Source of the DNA: an uncultured Isosphaeraceae bacterium
GTDB taxonomy: Bacteria; Planctomycetota; Planctomycetia; Isosphaerales; Isosphaeraceae
Reading direction: 5' to 3'
Assembly: GCA_945957605.1 (NCBI GenBank)
Contig: CAMFLR010000022.1
Span: 45,489 to 109,488 of the forward strand
DNA: 64,000 bases
Shown here: one piece after another, positions 42,746 through 52,273 of the stretch
Layout: every line of letters starts with the position of its first letter
Position numbering within the stretch: position 1 is the stretch's first letter
Translations under genes and position numbers: made by a program
Notes under the pieces: model-generated
What the model was told of the DNA's origin: nothing
What the model saw: only the letters and a program-made list of their open reading frames with translations
Database searches by the model: none

Positions 42746-44386
42746 TCAGGTCAGGCCGCAAATCTCACCGGATTCATCGACGTCGATCCGCTCTGCGGCT
42801 GGACGTTCCAGAAGGCCAGGCATGCGGACGATCTCGCCCGTGAGCGCGACGACAAAGCCTGCGCCGGCAGCGATTTCGAGATCGCGCACCGTGAGCGTGA
42901 ATCCTTTCGGCCGACCGCGGAGCTTGGGGTTGTCCGACAGCGAATCCTGTGTCTTCGCCATGCAGACCGGGAGCTTGTCGTAACCGAGCTTCGCCGCCTT
43001 GCGAATCTTCGCCTCCGCCGCGGGGAGAATCGAGATGCCGTCGGCGCCGTACATCGCTGAGGCGATGCGTTCTATCTTCTTTTCGATCGGCGAGTCGAGC
43101 GAGTAGAGCGGCTGATACGGCGTCTCGGGTACAGCCGTGGCGGCGACGACTTTTTCGGCCAGCTCGATCGCGCCGGCACCACCTTCGCCGAAAACGTTCG
43201 CCGTTGCACTGGCGACGCCACGAGTTGTGCAGAAACTGTGGACGATCGCCATTTCCTCGGCCGAGTCGCTGGTGAACTGGTTGATCGCGACGAGTGTTGG
43301 CTTGTTGAAATGGGCCGCGGCGTCGAGGTGAGCGGCGAGATTGGCGAGTCCGCGTTCGACGGCAGCGGGGTCGGACGTGGTGAGTTGATCGAGCGGCACG
43401 CCACCGTGCATCTTGAGGGCACGAATCGTCGCGACGATCACGATGGCCGCAGGGTTCAATCCGGCGGCGCGACACTTGATGTCGAAGAACTTTTCGGCAC
43501 CGAGATCGAACGCGAAACCAGCTTCGGTGACGGCATAGTCACCGGTTGCCAGGGCCATGCGCGTCGCGAGCACCGAGTTGCAGCCGTGGGCGATGTTTGC
43601 AAACGGTCCGCCGTGTACGAACGCGGGTGTGCCTTCGAGCGATTGCACGAGGTTTGGTAGCAGTGCGTCCTTGAGGATCGCCGCCATCGAGCCGGTGACG
43701 CCCATTTCCGAGGCGAGCACGGGCTGGCCGTCGTTGGTGTAGCCGATGAGGATGCGGTTGAGGCGCTCGCGGAGGTCCTTGGGGGATGTCGCCAGGCAGA
43801 GGATGGCCATCACTTCGCTGGCTGCGGTGATGTCGAATCCACTCTCGCGCGGGACGCCTTGCGACTTACCGCCTAAGCCGATCACGATATGACGAAGTGC
43901 GCGATCGTTCATGTCAAGCGCGCGTTTCCAGAGCACGGCGCGTGGTGACAGCTTGGTGTCACCGAAATGAAGACGGTTGTCGATTGCCGCCGCGAGCAAA
44001 TTGTGGGCGGCGGTGATCGCGTGGAAGTCGCCGGTAAATTGCAGATTGATTTGATTGGACGGAGTGAGCCGGCTGGCGCCGCCGCCGGTTGCTCCGCCCT
44101 TGCGGCCGAAGACGGGTCCCATCGACGGCTGACGAAGGGCCAGTACCGATCGCTGGCCGATCTTTCGCAGGCCCTGCGCCAGGCCAATCGACATCGTGGT
44201 CTTGCCTTCGCCGGCTGGCGTTGGCGTGATGGCTGAGACGAGGATCAGCTTGCCAGGGGCGCGGCCGGTGTTTTCGAGAGCCTGGAGGCGAATCTTCGCC
44301 TTGTCTCGTCCGTACGGCTCGACGTATTCCGGGCGAATTCCCAACCCATCGGCGACTTCGGCGATTGTTGCTAACGCTTGCGACAT
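42746..44386 (-). CDS. fhs: Formate--tetrahydrofolate ligase
   Basis: ATP-dependent enzyme that makes 10-formyl-tetrahydrofolate in C1 metabolism. The 546 residues match the family (about 556). P-loop TPTPAGEGKTTMSIGLAQG is intact, with further family blocks GGAAGGGASRL-like and HGGPFANIAHGCNSVLAT. The ATG at 44386 starts MSQALATIAEVA; an extension to 44488 is open but lacks Fhs sequence. Convergent with the lipoprotein gene, stops separated by one base. No other C1-pathway gene is nearby. Confidence 0.95.
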   Translation of the reverse strand: MSQALATIAEVADGLGIRPEYVEPYGRDKAKIRLQALENTGRAPGKLILVSAITPTPAGEGKTTMSIGLAQGLRKIGQRSVLALRQPSMGPVFGRKGGATGGGASRLTPSNQINLQFTGDFHAITAAHNLLAAAIDNRLHFGDTKLSPRAVLWKRALDMNDRALRHIVIGLGGKSQGVPRESGFDITAASEVMAILCLATSPKDLRERLNRILIGYTNDGQPVLASEMGVTGSMAAILKDALLPNLVQSLEGTPAFVHGGPFANIAHGCNSVLATRMALATGDYAVTEAGFAFDLGAEKFFDIKCRAAGLNPAAIVIVATIRALKMHGGVPLDQLTTSDPAAVERGLANLAAHLDAAAHFNKPTLVAINQFTSDSAEEMAIVHSFCTTRGVASATANVFGEGGAGAIELAEKVVAATAVPETPYQPLYSLDSPIEKKIERIASAMYGADGISILPAAEAKIRKAAKLGYDKLPVCMAKTQDSLSDNPKLRGRPKGFTLTVRDLEIAAGAGFVVALTGEIVRMPGLLERPAAERIDVDESGEICGLT

Positions 44387-44445
44387 GAGAAGGTGCTCAA
44401 TTGATCTTGTGGACGATTTGAGGGTAGAGGTGTTAGTTGCTCGCG

Positions 44446-46527
44446 TTACTTGAGGTACTTCGCGAGCCAGTCGTGCATTTCGCGCCACCAGACGATGCGG
44501 TTGGCGGGCTTGAGGATCCAGTGCCCTTCGTCGGGGAACCAGACGAGACGGCTGGGAACCCCTTGACGTTGAAGCGCGGTGAACATGCCGATCCCCTGGG
44601 CGTCGGGAACGCGGAAATCGAGGGCGCCGTGGATCACGAGTGTCGGTGTTTTGAACGCCTTGACGTGCAGGCTTGGCGATTGTTCGCGGTAGTTCTTGGG
44701 GTTATCCCACGGCGTGCCACCGAACTCGAATTCGGGGAACCAAAGCTCCTCGGTCGTGCCGTACTTGCTCGTGAGGTCGAAAACGCCAGCGTGGCTGATC
44801 AAAGCCTTGAAACGATCGCTATGCCCAGCAATCCAGTTGACCATGAATCCACCGTAAGAACCACCGGCCGCCGCAATACGTGTTTTATCGAGATAGGTGT
44901 ACTTCTCTAATGCGTAATCGAGTCCCTTCATGAGGTCTTCGTAGACGCGGCCGGTCCAGTCCTTGCTGATTTGCAGCGTAAACTTCTGACCATAGCCGGT
45001 CGAGCCGCGGGGGTTGATCGCCACGAGCACGTAGCCGGGCGACGCGAACATCGCATAGTTCCAACGCGCGTGCCATTCATTGTGCCAGGCGCCTTGCGGG
45101 CCGCCGTGGATCAGGAAGAGCACCGGATATTTCTTGCTGGCATCAAATCCGGGCGGCTTGACGATCCAGCCAGAGACATCGTCGTTGTCGGCGCCTTTGA
45201 AGGTAAATCCTTCAGCCTTCGCGAGGTCGAGTTCGGAGATCAGTTTGCTGTTGTGGGTGGTAAGTGCTTCGAGCGGATGGGTCGCTTTATCGCGATAGCG
45301 GTAGAGTTCGCCGGGCGATGCCGCGTTGTGTCGCACGCAAACAATTGAAACGCCGTCGTGCGTCACCTGTGCAGATGCGTTGACGCCTTCCGTTACGGCG
45401 AACTTCGGCTTTTGAACGATTGATGTGCCGTTGGAATCCAACACATAGAAGATCACAATTGGCTCGGCGCCGTTATCGTCGATTGTTGCCACAATTTCGT
45501 ATGTACTGCTGTTTGCATCCTTTCGAACGTCCTTCCGCCAGGTGTAGCTCATGACTGGGCGGTCGAGCGAGCGATTCAGTTCGATCATCTTGCCGTTGGC
45601 CAGGTTCCGCAGCATGAGGATCGAAAGATCGGCCTCGTACTGCGCGGTTTCCTGACGGACGAATGAGAGGAATTTGCCGTCGGGCGAGTAGCTTGGTGAG
45701 TTATCGGTGCCGAGGTTTTCGCTCGTGACGTTCTTTGGTTCGCCACCTGTTGTGGGAATAGTCCAGATGTCAGTATTCGTCGACCACGCCATATCCTTCA
45801 GCGGTTCCGACGTGAAGGCGATTTCCTTGCCGTCGGGCGAAAACGCATAATCGCTCGACCCGCCGAACGGGGCAGGGGGGACGTTCGCGGTCCACTTGGG
45901 GATGAGGTCGGTCGCTGCGCCGGTTTTGGCGTCGATCACGAAAAGATGGCTGCGTTTGCCTTCGTCCCACGATGACCAGTGGCGGATCATGAGATTGTCG
46001 AAGACGCGAACCTTGCTCTTGCTCGCTTCTTTTTCCTTGTCCTTCGCGGCGGTTTCGTCTGGTGTTTTGCCGGGATAAACTTCAGCGGTAAACGCGAGCT
46101 TATCGCCAGTCGGCGACCAGATTGGGCCCGAAGCATCGACAGGCAGCTTGGAAAGCTGAGTGGCCTCGCCACCTTCAGCGAGCGGTAACAGCCAGATCTG
46201 CGACGAGCCGCTGCGTGTCGAAACGAAGGCGATGGTTTTACCGTCGGGGCTCCAGCGCGGCGAGTTATCGGCGCTGGCTGAAGTGGTCAAACGCCGAGGT
46301 TCGCCACCGTCGATGGAGATCAGCCAGAGGTCGCTGTTCGACTTATCGGTCGCGCGGTCGATCTCACTAACAACGTAGACAATTTGCTTGCCGTCGGGAG
46401 AAATCTGCGGGTCGCTGACGCCCTTCACGGCGAGCAGGTCATCGATCTTCATCGGGCGGGCGGCGGATGCGGTGATGGTCATGGCGAAGGTTGTGAGGAA
46501 AAAGGCGAGCACCGGCTTGAACTTCAT
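44446..46527 (-). CDS. S9 family prolyl oligopeptidase-like peptidase
   Basis: 693-residue exported serine peptidase of the S9 (acylaminoacyl-peptidase/DPP) type. A signal peptide (MKFKPVLAFFLTTFAMTITASA) precedes a beta-propeller of TolB-like repeats (ISPDGKQIVYVVSE, WSPDGKTIAFVSTR). The C-terminal alpha/beta hydrolase has GGSYGG (Ser557), HGALDFRVP (Asp637) and DEGHW (His669), a complete triad. It cleaves short peptides. The next gene on the same strand upstream is a peptide transporter, so the pair may serve peptide breakdown and uptake, although a 255-base gap with a repeat element separates them. Confidence 0.92.
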   Translation of the reverse strand: MKFKPVLAFFLTTFAMTITASAARPMKIDDLLAVKGVSDPQISPDGKQIVYVVSEIDRATDKSNSDLWLISIDGGEPRRLTTSASADNSPRWSPDGKTIAFVSTRSGSSQIWLLPLAEGGEATQLSKLPVDASGPIWSPTGDKLAFTAEVYPGKTPDETAAKDKEKEASKSKVRVFDNLMIRHWSSWDEGKRSHLFVIDAKTGAATDLIPKWTANVPPAPFGGSSDYAFSPDGKEIAFTSEPLKDMAWSTNTDIWTIPTTGGEPKNVTSENLGTDNSPSYSPDGKFLSFVRQETAQYEADLSILMLRNLANGKMIELNRSLDRPVMSYTWRKDVRKDANSSTYEIVATIDDNGAEPIVIFYVLDSNGTSIVQKPKFAVTEGVNASAQVTHDGVSIVCVRHNAASPGELYRYRDKATHPLEALTTHNSKLISELDLAKAEGFTFKGADNDDVSGWIVKPPGFDASKKYPVLFLIHGGPQGAWHNEWHARWNYAMFASPGYVLVAINPRGSTGYGQKFTLQISKDWTGRVYEDLMKGLDYALEKYTYLDKTRIAAAGGSYGGFMVNWIAGHSDRFKALISHAGVFDLTSKYGTTEELWFPEFEFGGTPWDNPKNYREQSPSLHVKAFKTPTLVIHGALDFRVPDAQGIGMFTALQRQGVPSRLVWFPDEGHWILKPANRIVWWREMHDWLAKYLK

Positions 46528-46600
46528 CGCGGCGGCTCCGTCGTTGGTGATGAATCAAATAATGTAGGAGTTGTTCACTTGTTTGGGACACAAGGAAGAG

Positions 46601-46721
46601 TTGGGTGGCCGGGACAACTTGCTTGTGCCGGTCGCGAAGCGACAAGAGGGTGCTGCAAACTGATACGGCTTGCCTCTTGTGGCTGCGCCACCTGGACAAC
46701 AGGGTTGTCCAGGCCACCCAA
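46601..46721. repeat. Large inverted-repeat element with 49-base arms
   Basis: Left arm 46601-46649 and right arm 46673-46721 are inverted copies matching at about 39 of 49 positions, with 23 bases between. The ends are TTGGGTGGCC. Smaller hairpins lie inside: GTCGCGAAGCGAC in the left arm, and CCTGGACAAC/GTTGTCCAGG with a three-base loop (46691-46713) in the right arm. It carries no gene. Likely a miniature or REP-like repeat. Confidence 0.7.
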
Positions 46722-46782
46722 TCTTATTCATTGCGTTGTACCAACTGCGAATCTCCGATAATGCGGCCGAGACTAGTTCCAC

Positions 46783-48171
46783 TCAAACGCCTGGCATCGC
46801 CTTCTTGAGCGGGCGGAGCAGGATGAGCAGCAGAACGGCCATGCCGAGCGCCATCATCGCCAGCAGTGCGAAGAACTGCGAATGCGGCCACTTTTCCCAG
46901 AAAACGCCGATCATTGTGAGCTTGTTGCCGATCGCCGTGGCGAGAAACCAGCCGCCCATCATGAGGCCCTTCATCCGGGCAGGGGCAACCTTCGACACCA
47001 GCGACAGGCCCATTGGGCTAAGCATCAACTCGCCGAGGGAGAGAATGAGATAGGCGAAAACCAACCACCACGGTGAGACCTTACCTGTATCGCCTCCGGA
47101 CTTGGCGGCGACGTAAAGGATGAAGAACGACGTCGCGGTGAGCATCATGCCGATTGCCATCTTGGCGGGCGTCGATGGTTCGATGCCGCGGCGATTGAGA
47201 TAGCTCCATACCTTTGTGAGTGGATAGGAGAGCGCGACGATGAAGAACGGGTTGATCGCGTTTGAAATCACGCCCGAGATTTTGTCGGTCTCGACGGTGC
47301 CGAGCGTCAGGATCTTGATGATGATCGGCAGGACGGTGGAGGACGCCCAGTCGGTGTTGTCGTTCGCCCAGTAGGTGAGTGTGCTGCCGTTCTGGTGGAA
47401 GATCATCCAGAAGACGATCACAATCCCGTAAATCACGAGCAGGGCGGTGATCCGGTGCTTCTCGGGAACGCGTTCAATCTCGGGCACCTTGGAGCCGTGC
47501 GGGCCGTCGATCTCGTCGGTCAGGTCGACGGTTGTGGCGACCTCGGCGGCGGTTCGATCATGCTTCGTGCCCGGAGTGCGATCGGCGATGTCGAGCAGTC
47601 GGTAGCAGATCCAGAAGATGATCATGCCGATCGCCATGCCGATGCCGGCGATGACGAAGGCGGGGTGGAAACCGTATTTTTGACGCACGCCTTCGGCAAC
47701 CAACGGCGCAGAGAGCGCACCGATGTTGATGCCCATGTAGAAGATGCCGTAAGCCGAGTCACGCAAGGGGCTACCGGCAGGGTAGAGGTTGCCGACCATC
47801 GACGAGATATTCGGTTTGAAGCAGCCGTTGCCGATGATCAGGCAGACCAGCGACGCATAAAGCGCAACGGGCGTGGGGAACGCGAGCAGCACGTGGCCGG
47901 CGGTGAAGAAGATACCGCCGATGGTGATCGTTTTGCGGAAGCCGAGGAACTTGTCGGCAATCCAACCGCCGACGATCGGGCTTGCGTACACGAACATCAG
48001 GTAATTGGCGTAAAGCCCGGTCGCGTTTTCCTTACTCCAGCCGAAGCCGTCGGTCTTATCCTGCAAGTAGAGCGTGAGCATCGCCATCATGGTGTAGAAG
48101 CTGAAACGCTCCCACATTTCGGTGGCGAACAGGACGTAAAGCCCTTTCGGGTGTCGCTCCGTCGTTGTCAT
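46783..48171 (-). CDS. POT-family proton-dependent peptide transporter
   Basis: 462-residue membrane protein of the POT (PTR2) family, which imports di- and tripeptides with protons. The N-terminus has the ExxERF motif (ATEMWERFSFYTMMAML), then KFLGFRKTITIGGIFF and a glycine-rich FKPNISSMVGNLYP, all family marks. About 12-14 hydrophobic helices are visible. Length is a little short of the usual 480-500. A peptidase gene is downstream in the same direction. Confidence 0.92.
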   Translation of the reverse strand: MTTTERHPKGLYVLFATEMWERFSFYTMMAMLTLYLQDKTDGFGWSKENATGLYANYLMFVYASPIVGGWIADKFLGFRKTITIGGIFFTAGHVLLAFPTPVALYASLVCLIIGNGCFKPNISSMVGNLYPAGSPLRDSAYGIFYMGINIGALSAPLVAEGVRQKYGFHPAFVIAGIGMAIGMIIFWICYRLLDIADRTPGTKHDRTAAEVATTVDLTDEIDGPHGSKVPEIERVPEKHRITALLVIYGIVIVFWMIFHQNGSTLTYWANDNTDWASSTVLPIIIKILTLGTVETDKISGVISNAINPFFIVALSYPLTKVWSYLNRRGIEPSTPAKMAIGMMLTATSFFILYVAAKSGGDTGKVSPWWLVFAYLILSLGELMLSPMGLSLVSKVAPARMKGLMMGGWFLATAIGNKLTMIGVFWEKWPHSQFFALLAMMALGMAVLLLILLRPLKKAMPGV

Positions 48172-48269
48172 GGCGCGGCTCGCTCGCTTTCTGGCCGTTC
48201 GATGGCTGCTTGCGTCGAATGAGCCACTTTAACGACCAGACGCGTTGCACCCAAGCCCCCGCCGTCAAC

Positions 48270-49562
48270 TTACTTGGGCGCGGTCGGCTGCGGCTTGGAG
48301 ACCGGCAGGTCCTTACCCAACCAGCGCAAGACGTGCGGCATCGCCACCACGGGGCCGGGCTCGGGAAAGAGCAGGGGTGCACGGATCAATTCGAGGTGAT
48401 TGACGTGCAGCACCTGATGATCGTCGACGCCGTCGAGCTTCGTCGCCGCGACCGAGACCGCGCCATCGCCGGTCCCTTCGCCGATTTCGTCGAGCTGCGC
48501 CGTGAGATTTCCGGCGGCCAAGCGAGCGAGTCCACCAAGCAGTGCAGGGCGGCCGTTGAGACCGAGTTGTGTTTCGATCTGGGCACGTGCGGCTCGCGAA
48601 AGAAAGCCGTTGTCGCCGGCGAGTGTGTGATACGGCACACCCGGCCTACGTTTGCGAGCGTTAAGCTTTTTCAGGAAGGCGCTCTGGGGCATCATGTCGC
48701 TGGCGGCTTCGCCGAGCCCGTCGCCAAGATGCGCGAGGGCATCGCCACGCGCCGACGGGGCCTTGTTAACCGCCTTCATGCTTTGGATGACCTGAAGCAG
48801 CGTTTGCGCGTGCGACAGATTCGAACCCTGGTTCACAGGCGCGATGAGAATGAGCGAGGCGACGTCGTTCTGATAGTTTGTGTCGTCTTCGAGATAGGAA
48901 CGGACGAGCAGGGCACCCATTGAATGCGCGACCATTGCCCAGGGCTGCTTGTCGCCCATTTTACGGCGAAATGAAACCCAATCGCGGGCGAAGGCGGCCG
49001 CAGATTCGTCGAGGTCGCGATTGTACGGAAAGTCGTACACCACAATGCCATAGCCTGCTTGTTCAATCGGATCCACCATGTGCCAGAAGACTGACGACGT
49101 TGAGTTCAGGCCGTGGATGAGGCAGACGGTGGGGCGGGTGGGATCGTTGGGGCGATACGACTTAAGCGCATGCATGCCATAGTTGTTACGGCGATTTTCT
49201 TCATTGATTGCGCGGTCGACGAGAGTGGAGAGGCGCGTTTTCCAATCGGGGCGTGATGCGGCGGCGAGGCGACTGTTGGGGATTTCGAGAACGAGCGATT
49301 TTGTGTCGAGACGCTGAGTGACGTCGTTACCTAACGTGTCTGCCAACAAGGTTTTGGTGATGGGGCCGCCCAGGCCTACGAGGGGAAGACGCAACGTTGT
49401 CTCGGGGCGGGTGATGCTAATCGCGGTCGTCTTGGCGAGGGTGTCGATGAGGTCTGCGACGGCGACTTCGTTGCGGTCGTTCAGGGGGATGCGAATTTCG
49501 GTGCGGTCGTGCGTACCTAGGAAAAGACTCGAAAGAACTGCGATCCAAAGAGAGGGAATCAC
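48270..49562 (-). CDS. Secreted alpha/beta hydrolase, lipase-like
   Basis: 430-residue exported protein. Signal MIPSLWIAVLSSLFLG. An N-terminal domain of about 120 residues (IRIPLNDRNEVAVADLIDTL) is unknown. The hydrolase core starts at VCLIHGLNSTSSVFWH (oxyanion-loop HG) and has the nucleophile elbow AHSMGALLV with Ser in place; a later SVAATKLDGVDDHQVLHVNHLEL may hold the catalytic histidine. It is triacylglycerol lipase- or PGAP1-like. It begins with GTG at 49562, preceded by GGAGG. Substrate unknown. Confidence 0.75.
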   Translation of the reverse strand: MIPSLWIAVLSSLFLGTHDRTEIRIPLNDRNEVAVADLIDTLAKTTAISITRPETTLRLPLVGLGGPITKTLLADTLGNDVTQRLDTKSLVLEIPNSRLAAASRPDWKTRLSTLVDRAINEENRRNNYGMHALKSYRPNDPTRPTVCLIHGLNSTSSVFWHMVDPIEQAGYGIVVYDFPYNRDLDESAAAFARDWVSFRRKMGDKQPWAMVAHSMGALLVRSYLEDDTNYQNDVASLILIAPVNQGSNLSHAQTLLQVIQSMKAVNKAPSARGDALAHLGDGLGEAASDMMPQSAFLKKLNARKRRPGVPYHTLAGDNGFLSRAARAQIETQLGLNGRPALLGGLARLAAGNLTAQLDEIGEGTGDGAVSVAATKLDGVDDHQVLHVNHLELIRAPLLFPEPGPVVAMPHVLRWLGKDLPVSKPQPTAPK

Positions 49563-49679
49563 GCCGCAACCTCCAACTTATGCTGCATTTCGGGCATTGG
49601 CCCCGACGGTAACTTGCCGACGCCGCTCGGGCGGCTTACGATCTCTGCCGTTTGTCCGGTGGCGGGAAGGGGAGAGTCG

Positions 49680-50399
49680 ATGCCGACCGATCGTCCGCGC
49701 ATATCGCGGGTTGTCCTGTTCTTACTACGCCCGATTCACTGGCTCTTCATAACGTTTTATTTTCGTGTGACGATCAAACACGCCGATCGCCTACCGCGCG
49801 GGGTGCCAATCATCCTGACGCCGACCCACCGCTCGATGTGGGATAGCTTTTTCCTCGCCAAGCTTCTGGGATACCCCCCTTATTATCTGGTGAACGAAGG
49901 GAATTTCCACGGTTTTCAAGGCTGGTTGTTGCGGCACATGGGCTGCATTTCGATCAACCTCTCGCGCCCCAGCCATCATGGGCTTCGTCAATGCACGGCG
50001 CTAGTCGAGGCGGGGAAACCACTTGTGATCTTTCCCGAGGCGACGATTTATTACTATGAACCAAACCAGGTCCACGTGCCGCTATCAACAGGTGCGGCCT
50101 GGGTAAGCTTGATGGTCGCCCGCGAAATGACGTCGGGATCGCCGTTGCTTGTCCCGATCCGCCTGAACTACAGCGAGAGACAACTTCGCTTCGGGAGCCG
50201 GATCGAGGTCGTTGTCGAACCGGCGATCGATTCCGCTCCCTATGTTCTGTTGCCAAAAAAAGAGGGCAGGACGGAACTCACAAACGCGATTCAGGAACGG
50301 CTCGGCGACGTCGTGAATGAATCGACTCGCGAGGAGTTTCCGGCAGCCGAGTTTCTGGCCGAGTATCGTCGCATGCGTAATTCCAAAAAGAAGTTATGA
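49680..50399 (+). CDS. plsC: PlsC-type 1-acylglycerol-3-phosphate acyltransferase
   Basis: 239 residues from the ATG at 49680, with AAGGGGAGA upstream. PlsC motifs: HRSMWDSFFLAK (HX4D, motif I), then FPEATIYYYEP (motif III), with a hydrophobic N-terminal segment (VVLFLLRPIHWLFITFYF). It makes phosphatidic acid from lysophosphatidic acid in phospholipid synthesis; other acyl acceptors are possible, as in many planctomycete copies. Divergent from the lipase-like gene. Confidence 0.8.
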   Translation: MPTDRPRISRVVLFLLRPIHWLFITFYFRVTIKHADRLPRGVPIILTPTHRSMWDSFFLAKLLGYPPYYLVNEGNFHGFQGWLLRHMGCISINLSRPSHHGLRQCTALVEAGKPLVIFPEATIYYYEPNQVHVPLSTGAAWVSLMVAREMTSGSPLLVPIRLNYSERQLRFGSRIEVVVEPAIDSAPYVLLPKKEGRTELTNAIQERLGDVVNESTREEFPAAEFLAEYRRMRNSKKKL

Positions 50400-50487
50400 C
50401 GGATTTGCCTGGCGCGCAACTATGTGGCATATTTCGGATGGCGGTAATTTTTCTGCCTGACGCGTCCGACTGAACCGAGCCAGAATC

Positions 50488-51192
50488 ATGAATTGTCGAA
50501 TTCCTGGCAAATCACTCGTTTGTTTCTTCGCGGTTTTTCTCGGCGCAAATCAGGCCGCGAAATCCGCCGAATACTACTATGCGATTATTTTTGGCTCAGA
50601 ATCGTCGCCGAAGCAGCTCAAATATACGCACACATGGGCAACGTACGTGAAGGCGACAGGGGAGGGGGATGATTTAAACTCATACGCCCTTGAAGCCCAT
50701 ACCATTAGCTGGTACCCGGCAACCATGAAGGTGAAGGTGTTCAAGCCCTGTCCGGAGACCGGCATCAATATGGACCTTAACCAAACACTTTCAGCGGTTT
50801 ACGCAAATAATGAGAGCGTAACAGCTTGGGGGCCTTTTTTGATCGGCGCAGAAGTTTACGAGCGGTCGCTCGGCGTTGCGAATGTGCTGAACAGCGGTCA
50901 GGCCAAATATCGCGCCATCAGCGGCCAGTTTATTTTGATCGGCGACTGTGTCCATGCAGTTGCGGCGGTCGACCCGCAGTTTGGACGCAATCACTACCCC
51001 TTGATTCGCATCGGCAAGCCGGCGAGCCGGTACATCGCCCGCGAGATCATGATGCGGAGCATGTACGACCAGAAACTCTACGACAATTCCTGGCTCATCC
51101 CTCGTCTGGGGCTGAATTCGTATCCGATCGAAGTCGTTCCGCCCCAAAGGATTCCAGCCGAGCGCTGTGGACTCTGCAATCAGCCCGACTAA
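50488..51192 (+). CDS. Secreted protein of unknown function
   Basis: 234-residue exported protein. Signal MNCRIPGKSLVCFFAVFLGANQ, then a domain with YYAIIFGSES, KYTHTWATYVKATGEG, AHTISWYPATMKVKVF and YRAISGQFILIGDCVHAVAAVDP. The C-terminus ends with a CGLC pair. I do not recognise the family. The conserved-looking HTWATYVK and HTISW histidines and tryptophans hint at a compact enzyme or binding domain, nothing more. No operon partner is evident. Confidence 0.6.
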   Translation: MNCRIPGKSLVCFFAVFLGANQAAKSAEYYYAIIFGSESSPKQLKYTHTWATYVKATGEGDDLNSYALEAHTISWYPATMKVKVFKPCPETGINMDLNQTLSAVYANNESVTAWGPFLIGAEVYERSLGVANVLNSGQAKYRAISGQFILIGDCVHAVAAVDPQFGRNHYPLIRIGKPASRYIAREIMMRSMYDQKLYDNSWLIPRLGLNSYPIEVVPPQRIPAERCGLCNQPD

Positions 51193-51302
51193 GTCTAAAT
51201 GCCGATCTCGAAATTCGGCCTATGACATAAGCTCCTGAGCCGTCTTCTCTTTTGAGTCACTCTTTGCTTGCGAGAGTGTCAATCGGAGGGGGGAGGCCGG
51301 CA

Positions 51303-52067
51303 ATGGTGACGCGATTCTTGCGGCTCTTTGGTTTGGTGGGGCTTGCTCTCTGTATCGGGACGTTGGTGCGGGCTGATGATTCTGTACGAAGCCCCCAGCG
51401 ATTCGCCCCCGTCGAAGACGAAACGCATCTCATGACGCTGTTGGAGACGCGTTCGGTTCAGCGTGAAATCGGACTGACGAAAACCCAGTCCGATCAGCTT
51501 CAAATACTCCATTCAACGCAGTTTAAGCGAAATAACCCTCTGCTCATGCAGTATCGTGACGCTAACTCAAATCCCATCAAACGCGCTGAGATTGGTCGCC
51601 AACTTGAACTTCAGACACGCGAGTTTCGCCGCGAGATTCGGGATTTGCTAACGCCTTCGCAAGCGCGCCGGCTCGTGCAAATTTCTATTCAGCATGCAGG
51701 GTACAAGGCGGCGGCTTTGCCCGAGGTCGTTGATGAACTTGGCATCACGGCTCAACAACTCCAAGCGATCAAGAAAGAACTCGACATCAGAGAGGCCGAG
51801 TGGCGCAAGCTTGAGACCGAAGCCGGAGAGACGCGGATTCGCGAGTTCCCCAAGTCTGGCCTGAAATGGGACGCGTATCTTCAGTCGCGGCCGTACCTGG
51901 ACCTTCGCAAGAAACTCGCCGCAGATATCGCGGCGCTCGATCGCCGCATCGCGTCGGAGATCGAGCGCTCGCTCAGTCCCGCGCAGCGGCAAAAGTTTCA
52001 GGCGATGCGCGGCGATCCGTTCGATCCGGAAAAGCATCGCACGGCCGACGATCCCAAAACGCCCTGA
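51303..52067 (+). CDS. Secreted helical protein with LTxxQ-type repeats
   Basis: 254-residue exported protein, signal to about residue 23 (RADD). The rest is mostly helical with LTKTQSDQLQIL, LTPSQARRLVQI, ITAQQLQAIKKEL and LSPAQRQKFQAM, similar to the LTxxQ helices of Spy/CpxP-like proteins. A periplasmic chaperone- or sensor-like role is only inference. The ATG at 51303 has GGAGGGGGGAGG upstream; the frame opens at 51252. It precedes a sulfatase on the same strand with about 205 bases between. Confidence 0.65.
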   Translation: MVTRFLRLFGLVGLALCIGTLVRADDSVRSPQRFAPVEDETHLMTLLETRSVQREIGLTKTQSDQLQILHSTQFKRNNPLLMQYRDANSNPIKRAEIGRQLELQTREFRREIRDLLTPSQARRLVQISIQHAGYKAAALPEVVDELGITAQQLQAIKKELDIREAEWRKLETEAGETRIREFPKSGLKWDAYLQSRPYLDLRKKLAADIAALDRRIASEIERSLSPAQRQKFQAMRGDPFDPEKHRTADDPKTP

Positions 52068-52273
52068 AGCTGGATGACGCCCGGCCTAAGAGTTTTTGCG
52101 AGCAATTTTCCAACGTCCGATAATGAGTCTTATGTTCGCTTCGACCGTGAATTGACCGTTTCAGCCTCCAATGGCCGGTTCGACGACTCGGCCCGCGCAT
52201 GGTGTTCGGTTTTGGGTTACGATCTGCTCTTTGCTCTCCCAACCCCGGATCGTCGTCCAAATCGTGTTGCGCT

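Noticed and set aside
47395..48923. Two plus-strand frames antisense to the POT transporter and lipase-like genes
   Set aside because: Compositions rich in Asp/Gly/Arg without motifs; the minus-strand genes are clear.
51251..51280. TTGAGT-like box with CTTGCG resembling the TAGC-type promoter before the 51303 gene
   Set aside because: Spacing is off by one and the TAGC element is missing, so it is not counted as an instance.
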